Position numbers and translations under genes: made by a program. A stretch of DNA of 10,025 nt from Asterionellopsis glacialis. Its lineage: Eukaryota; Bacillariophyta; Plagiogrammaphyceae; Rhaphoneidales; Asterionellopsidaceae. The DNA lies in assembly GCA_014885115.2 (NCBI GenBank), contig WKLE02000012.1, positions 1-10,025 on the forward strand. The letters run 5' to 3'. Under the pieces are notes generated by a model. It was not told the DNA's origin, searched no databases, and saw only the letters and a list, made by a program, of their open reading frames with translations. Positions 6,623 through 10,025 of this stretch are shown piece after piece. Every line of letters starts with the position of its first letter. Position 1 is the first letter of the stretch.

Positions 6623-7586
6623 TTTTCCAACACAAAAAAAAACGCCCCAAGCACACAATCAGACAGCGCATGAATCACACACAATTTATTACAAACAAAC
6701 AACAAACACATACTCACATCCACACAAAGAAAACAACAACACAGCCTTACTACTTTTCTTCATCAATAATACGAAGGGCATCTACACATCACCAAGAAAA
6801 CTCACAGACATACTCATGACATCAAAGGCTCTCAATGCAGGAATTGTTGGATTAGCAGAAACCAATGCAGACTGGAAAAACGTGCATCTAAAAGATAAAT
6901 ACTCATACACTATCAAGCGTCTGTGTAAACAGTCCGACAACTTTAAGCCATGAACCACAACAAAAACACAATTTTCAACATCTCAAATACCATCATTGTC
7001 TGAAGTCCAAAGAGGTGGAACATTAACTACAACATTCAGTAAATGGGTTGGTAGAGTGTCCTCATCAGGCAATGATACTCGACTTGGAAGATGGACTTGG
7101 ATGACATTCAAAGGCGATACAAACCTGACGGTAATTACTGCATACAGAGATTGTCAAGAGAAAGGCAACAGCGGTGATATGGCAGCTCATGCTCAACAGT
7201 CATCGTTATTACTCAAGAGGACACCAATGCCAGATCCAAGACATCACATATTGGAAGATCTCAAGGAGTTCATCTCCTCTAGGAGAAAAAATGGCAAAGC
7301 AGTAGTACTTATGATTGATGCCAACAAAGAAAGTCTGTCCCCTAATTCCAAGCTACGGTGAACAATGGACAGCCTAGCTATATCCAATCTGCATCATCTC
7401 ATTCATGGCGAAAGCTGCCCAAACACCTACACACGAGGTCAGCATCAAATTGACCATATCTACGGATGCCCTAGAATAGCGGCAAATACGACAAACGCAG
7501 GTGTATTACCCTTCAAACTGGGCATAGACTCTGATCACAGAGGTCTCTACGTTGATGTGGAAGTGCAAAACATTTTCAGGAGCTAA
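6623..7586 (+). pseudogene. APE-type endonuclease (endonuclease/exonuclease/phosphatase domain), decayed
   Basis: This domain nicks target DNA to prime reverse transcription. In frame 3 the start of homology is near 6740 (LLFFINNTKGIYTSPRKL). The motifs follow in order. A metal-binding Glu lies in GLAETNADW (Glu 6858-6860). Then come GGTLTTTFSKWVGRV, RWTWMTFKG and LTVITAYRD (7086-7157), and VLMIDANKE with the Asp-x-Asn pair at 7317-7325. Next are QIDHIYG with Asp-His at 7452-7457, and GIDSDHRGLYVDV with the Ser-Asp-His signature at 7530-7538. All catalytic residues I can name are kept. TGA 6951, TGA 7359 and TAA 7584 break the frame, each one C-to-T from Arg or Gln codons. The 6623-6740 part is Thr/His/Asn-rich and could belong to either ORF. 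The ORF1 and endonuclease frames overlap around 6558-6622. Confidence 0.85.
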
Positions 7587-8214
7587 ACTACTGACTTGCA
7601 GTACCCAAAACCACGCAAATTATCAACCCTGAACAAGAAACAGGTGGATGCATTACACACAGAGGTCAATAAATCATGTAAAAATCAGAACATCCAAAGT
7701 CAACTACGACACCTATCTTCAGTACCCTTGCAACGCTGGACCAAAAACCATCAAGATCCGCTTAATAAAAACAATGAAACCTTTACCAAAATAGTGCTAG
7801 CAGCAGAGACTAAAGTCTGCCATAAACCGTATGGGTATCCAATATCTGAGCCGGTCAACTTTTAAGGTACTGGAAAACTCGACTTTCGATTTTACTGCTC
7901 CCCACAATTAATCTCAACACCTCAATTCAGCACCTAGAGGAAGAACTGGAAATTCCACAACACATTAGAACGACCACAAGATCCATTACAGAAATCAAAG
8001 CTACTTTATTTTCAGCAAAGAGCAAATTAAAGTCTATTCAAAAAGACGCTCGTCGACATCAAGAAGAATGGCTTCAAGAAAAAGCGCTCGATGCTGCCCA
8101 AGACAACAAAATCTCTCCATAGAACAAGAAACTGTTAATCTGGCATCCAGAGAAAAAAGCAAGTGAATGTATTCTCAAATTAAACAAGATCTTTCCCACC
8201 ACCAATGAAGCTCT
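7587..8214 (+). pseudogene. Endonuclease-reverse transcriptase connector (decayed)
   Basis: Frame 3 continues after TAA 7584 with KPRKLSTLNKKQVDAL, a Lys/Gln-rich helical stretch, and AAETKVCHKPYGYPISEPV near 7800-7855. It then hits TAA 7863, and the next block (RYWKTRLSILLLP) is in frame 2 from 7865. The pattern (C-x-K-x-x-x-x-x-x-SP..., then YW-x-x-R-x-S-x-L) is the usual connector of this family in my memory. A long charged helix follows (LEEELEIPQ, ITEIKATLFSAKSKLKSIQKD, RRHQEEWLQEKALDAAQ) with TAG at 8120-8122, then WHPEKKASECILKLNKIFP. A shift to frame 1 occurs near 8205-8220. No catalytic motif is expected in this part. Confidence 0.65.
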
Positions 8215-9339
8215 GTGTATTATATTGTAGTACCTGCAGACGGCAAACCACCAAAACAGAGCAAAGAGTGGAAAGAGGTGAGGGCGGCTGATTTAGTTCA
8301 CACTCACCTGTTAAAACACTCTGAAGAACATTATCATTTGGCACAAACCACACCATTTGGAAAATCTGACAGAGGATGGCATCTTGGATTCACTGGAACT
8401 GGACAAGTCGCCCATTAGATTCTGAACAGTACCTATGATTATGACATTGACGAACTTCATGAAGAAGCAAAACAATTCATAAGCAAACTTCAAAACAGGA
8501 ATGTCCCACCATGAACACGAACGATATCAACGTCCAAAGTATTCACATTGTACAACAAATGGAATGAACAAACATCAACATCTCCCTCCAATTTTCACTT
8601 AGCCCTAATATACAGCAAGCATGCACTCTCCATCCTGACGATGCTAATGAATATGCCACTGAAACATGGGAATCCCCTATCCCAATGGGAGAATTTGACA
8701 ATGTGCATAATCGAAAAAGATATCGGATCACCCAAACTACACAGATTGTGACTAATTCATTTATTTGAGGCTGATATGAATGGCATAGCCAAAATAATCT
8801 GGGCCAGACGCTTTATTTATCACTGCCAAGACCATCATCTTCTGCACTCAAGCCAACACGGTGGACTTCCAGGGTTTGAAACTTAGCACGTCCTGCTTAA
8901 ATTCAGAATGACCACTGATTCAGCATCAATAATGAGGCATAATCTTGCTATTAACAACAATGATGCAGAAGCATGTTACGACAGAATTATACCGGCAATC
9001 AATGGAATCTCACATCTTTCTAAAGGTATGCCTGTATCAGCAACACACCTACAAAATTCCTTGCTACGCAACATGAAATACTCTGTTAAAATGGCACATG
9101 GAACATCTTCTATGACATGGACTAACTTGGAAGCAGACCCAAAGTTTGGGCTTGGCCAAGGAGGTGGCTGGTCGCCACCTGGATGGGCAAGCCTCCGTAC
9201 AGATATGATTAACACCCATGGAAAAGTATCTGAGTATGGCATGACCATTCCATCTGTAACATGTTCCGAAGACTTGACTATGAGAACAATAGATGCATAT
9301 ATAGACAACGTGAATAATGGAGTAAATGATGGGGACTAA
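8215..9339 (+). pseudogene. Reverse transcriptase of non-LTR type (decayed)
   Basis: Copies element RNA to DNA at the nick. Frame 1 shows VVPADGKPPK, a HYHLAQTTPFG and GFTGTGQVAH block (8320-8415), and KWNEQTSTSPSNFHL (8560-8600). LFEADMNGIAKIIWARR and HLLHSSQHGGLPG follow (8762-8876); these are fingers motifs. Motif A is NNDAEACYDRI with Asp at 8962-8964. Motif B is FGLGQGGGWSPPGW (9145-9189). Motif C is AYIDNVNNGVND, with Asp at 9304-9306 and Asn (AAC) at 9307-9309 where a second Asp is normal. Stops are TAG 8416, TGA 8512, TGA 8749, TAG 8884 and TAA 9337, all consistent with C-to-T. The longest open piece is 8908-9339 (143 codons), an internal fragment with no true start. The motif set GQG-x-x-x-SP-x-x-W resembles diatom reverse transcriptases as I recall them. 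Confidence 0.87.
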
Positions 9340-9813
9340 CAAGAAGATACAAAATATACATATTTACTCATGAGGTTAGAAAAATCATCACAACAATGGG
9401 AGCAAATGCTAAACATTACAGGAGGAAACCGGAACCTACAGAAATGCTTTTACTCACTACTCACATGGAAATGGAACTGTGAAATACCACAATCATCGCT
9501 TGTTCTAGAAGAGCCTGGCAATATGGAAATTACCAACAGTGCAACAGGTATAAGATCAACAATCAAACAACAAGAATCAAATCAAGCCTTCAAACTACTA
9601 GGCGTTTGGGTCCAATTACACGGCAACATGACAACTCATCTCACGGAAATTAAAACAAAAATACAAAGACTTACAAGAAACATCTGCAAATCAGACCTTT
9701 CAAATAGTGAATCCATGATGAAGTACAAACAAGTAGCATTTAAGCAACTTGAATATAGTCTACCAATGACAACTTACAGTTTCAAAGAAATCCCTGAGCT
9801 ACAAAATCCATAA
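9340..9813 (+). pseudogene. Region after reverse transcriptase (thumb-like), decayed
   Basis: Continues frame 1 straight through TAA 9337 (likely an original CAA). It begins with a helix around SQQWEQMLNITGG, then the block NLQKCFYSLLTWKWN (9437-9478). In relatives this is G-x-L-x-x-x-KCF-x-x-x-x-W, typical of the segment that follows the palm. Further conserved-looking pieces are the Ser/Thr strand around ITNSATGIRSTI, AFKLLGVWVQLHGNMTTHL (9589-9645) and YKQVAFKQLEYSLPMTTYSF (9724-9783). The open run from 9370 (ATG) is 147 codons, but homology runs through its Met, so it is not a start. The frame stops at TAA 9811 and picks up in frame 2. Confidence 0.7.
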
Positions 9814-9820
9814 CAGTGGA

Positions 9821-10025
9821 TACCATAGCAGATTCCCTAGGGCTCTGGTTTATGCCCCAGAACAATACGGAGGAATTGGGTTGGAACATTTGTACCAAGC
9901 TCGAGGACTACTTCAACTCAAATATCTTATATCACATATTCGACACAGAGACGAGTTGGGAAAATTAATGATCAGGCGTCAGTATCATCAGAGAGGAAAT
10001 CCTGGTCACTCCTGTATAGATTTTA
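9821..10025 (+). pseudogene. C-terminal domain of the retroelement protein, cut by window edge
   Basis: Frame 2 is open from 9821 to the edge (68 codons). It reads RFPRALVYAPEQYGGIGLEH, then LYQARGLLQLKYLISHIRHRDE. The P-R-A-L-V-Y-x-P-x-x-YGG-x-GL pattern is the conserved block that I recall shortly after the thumb region in this family. The switch from frame 1 to frame 2 falls at about 9811-9821, with a small deletion likely since the preceding LQNP and this block are closer than usual. No RNase H domain is visible before the edge. Confidence 0.7.

Larger units (their letters stand above)
4591..10025 (+). mobile_element. Non-LTR-type retrotransposon with ORF1-like protein, APE endonuclease and reverse transcriptase; decayed, runs off the window
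   Basis: Five kilobases of plus-strand coding remnants in a constant order: ORF1-like domains (4591-6622), endonuclease/exonuclease/phosphatase domain (about 6740-7580), connector (to about 8215), reverse transcriptase (8215-9339) and a conserved C-terminal region (9340 to the edge). Endonuclease before reverse transcriptase with no integrase or protease is the layout of non-LTR (LINE-like) elements. Frames used are, in order, 1, 3, 2 (ORF1), 3 (endonuclease), 2 (connector), 1 (reverse transcriptase), 2 (C-terminus), with frameshifts near 5000-5075, 5525, 6600-6740, 7863, 8205-8220 and 9813-9821. About 17 stops interrupt the frames. The protein set resembles a widespread diatom family as I remember it; the exact clade is not assigned. 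The 3' end and any poly-A tail lie beyond the window. Confidence 0.85.

Noticed and set aside
8976..9342. Two minus-strand open frames opposite the reverse transcriptase
   Set aside because: They mirror motif A to C coding sequence on the plus strand, which has clear family motifs; the minus translations have none.
4591..9813. A non-standard genetic code in which TAA, TAG and TGA are read as amino acids
   Set aside because: The element also has several frameshifts and a damaged catalytic motif, and no known code reads TGA as Arg. Decay by C-to-T explains all of it more simply. It cannot be fully excluded without host genes.
1..10025. tRNA, rRNA or other structured RNA genes
   Set aside because: I saw no cloverleaf with a GTTC-type box, no rRNA core sequence and no other RNA signature by eye; a covariance-model search would be needed to be certain.

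Overview
This is an AT-rich eukaryotic stretch made mostly of decayed retrotransposons. Nothing bacterial is seen: no operons, no ribosome-binding sites, no intact long gene. Both main elements resemble families I associate from memory with diatom and other stramenopile genomes, so a diatom-like host is my best guess. It is not proven, and no database was searched.

Layout. Positions 1-249 (minus) hold an open, Met-less, exon-like fragment with a Cys-x-Cys motif, cut by the window edge. Positions 464-886 (plus) hold a small acidic, Asn/Gln-rich open frame that continues past one stop to about 967. Positions 887-1610 are AT-rich spacer with short direct repeats. From about 1620 to 4440 (minus) lies the pol region of a Ty3/gypsy-like LTR retrotransposon. 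In its own 5'-3' order this reads protease (DSG), a conserved linker, reverse transcriptase, RNase H, then integrase with zinc finger, DDE core and C-terminal part. It has frameshifts, in-frame deletions and stops, and no LTR or gag is visible. A 77-78 bp tandem duplication (2315-2470) lies at the start of its integrase.

From about 4591 to the right edge (plus, running off the window) lies a second, unrelated element of non-LTR type. It comprises an ORF1-like protein with an Arg/Gly-rich N-terminus, a conserved N-terminal domain and a coiled-coil Gln-rich tail. An APE-type endonuclease domain (E, D.N, D-H and SDH motifs all present) follows, then a reverse transcriptase (GQGGG and YIDN motifs) and a long C-terminal domain. 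About 17 stops interrupt otherwise well-preserved coding frames, and every one can be explained by a single C-to-T change from CAA, CAG or CGA. There are also about five frameshifts. The two elements are head to head, meeting at about 4440-4590.

In intact relatives the ORF1-like part would bind RNA, the endonuclease would nick the target and the reverse transcriptase would copy RNA there. In the gypsy-like element, pol would be cleaved by its protease, copied, and integrated by its integrase. Neither copy here looks able to do this alone: both reverse transcriptases carry YIDN where the catalytic motif is normally Y-x-D-D.
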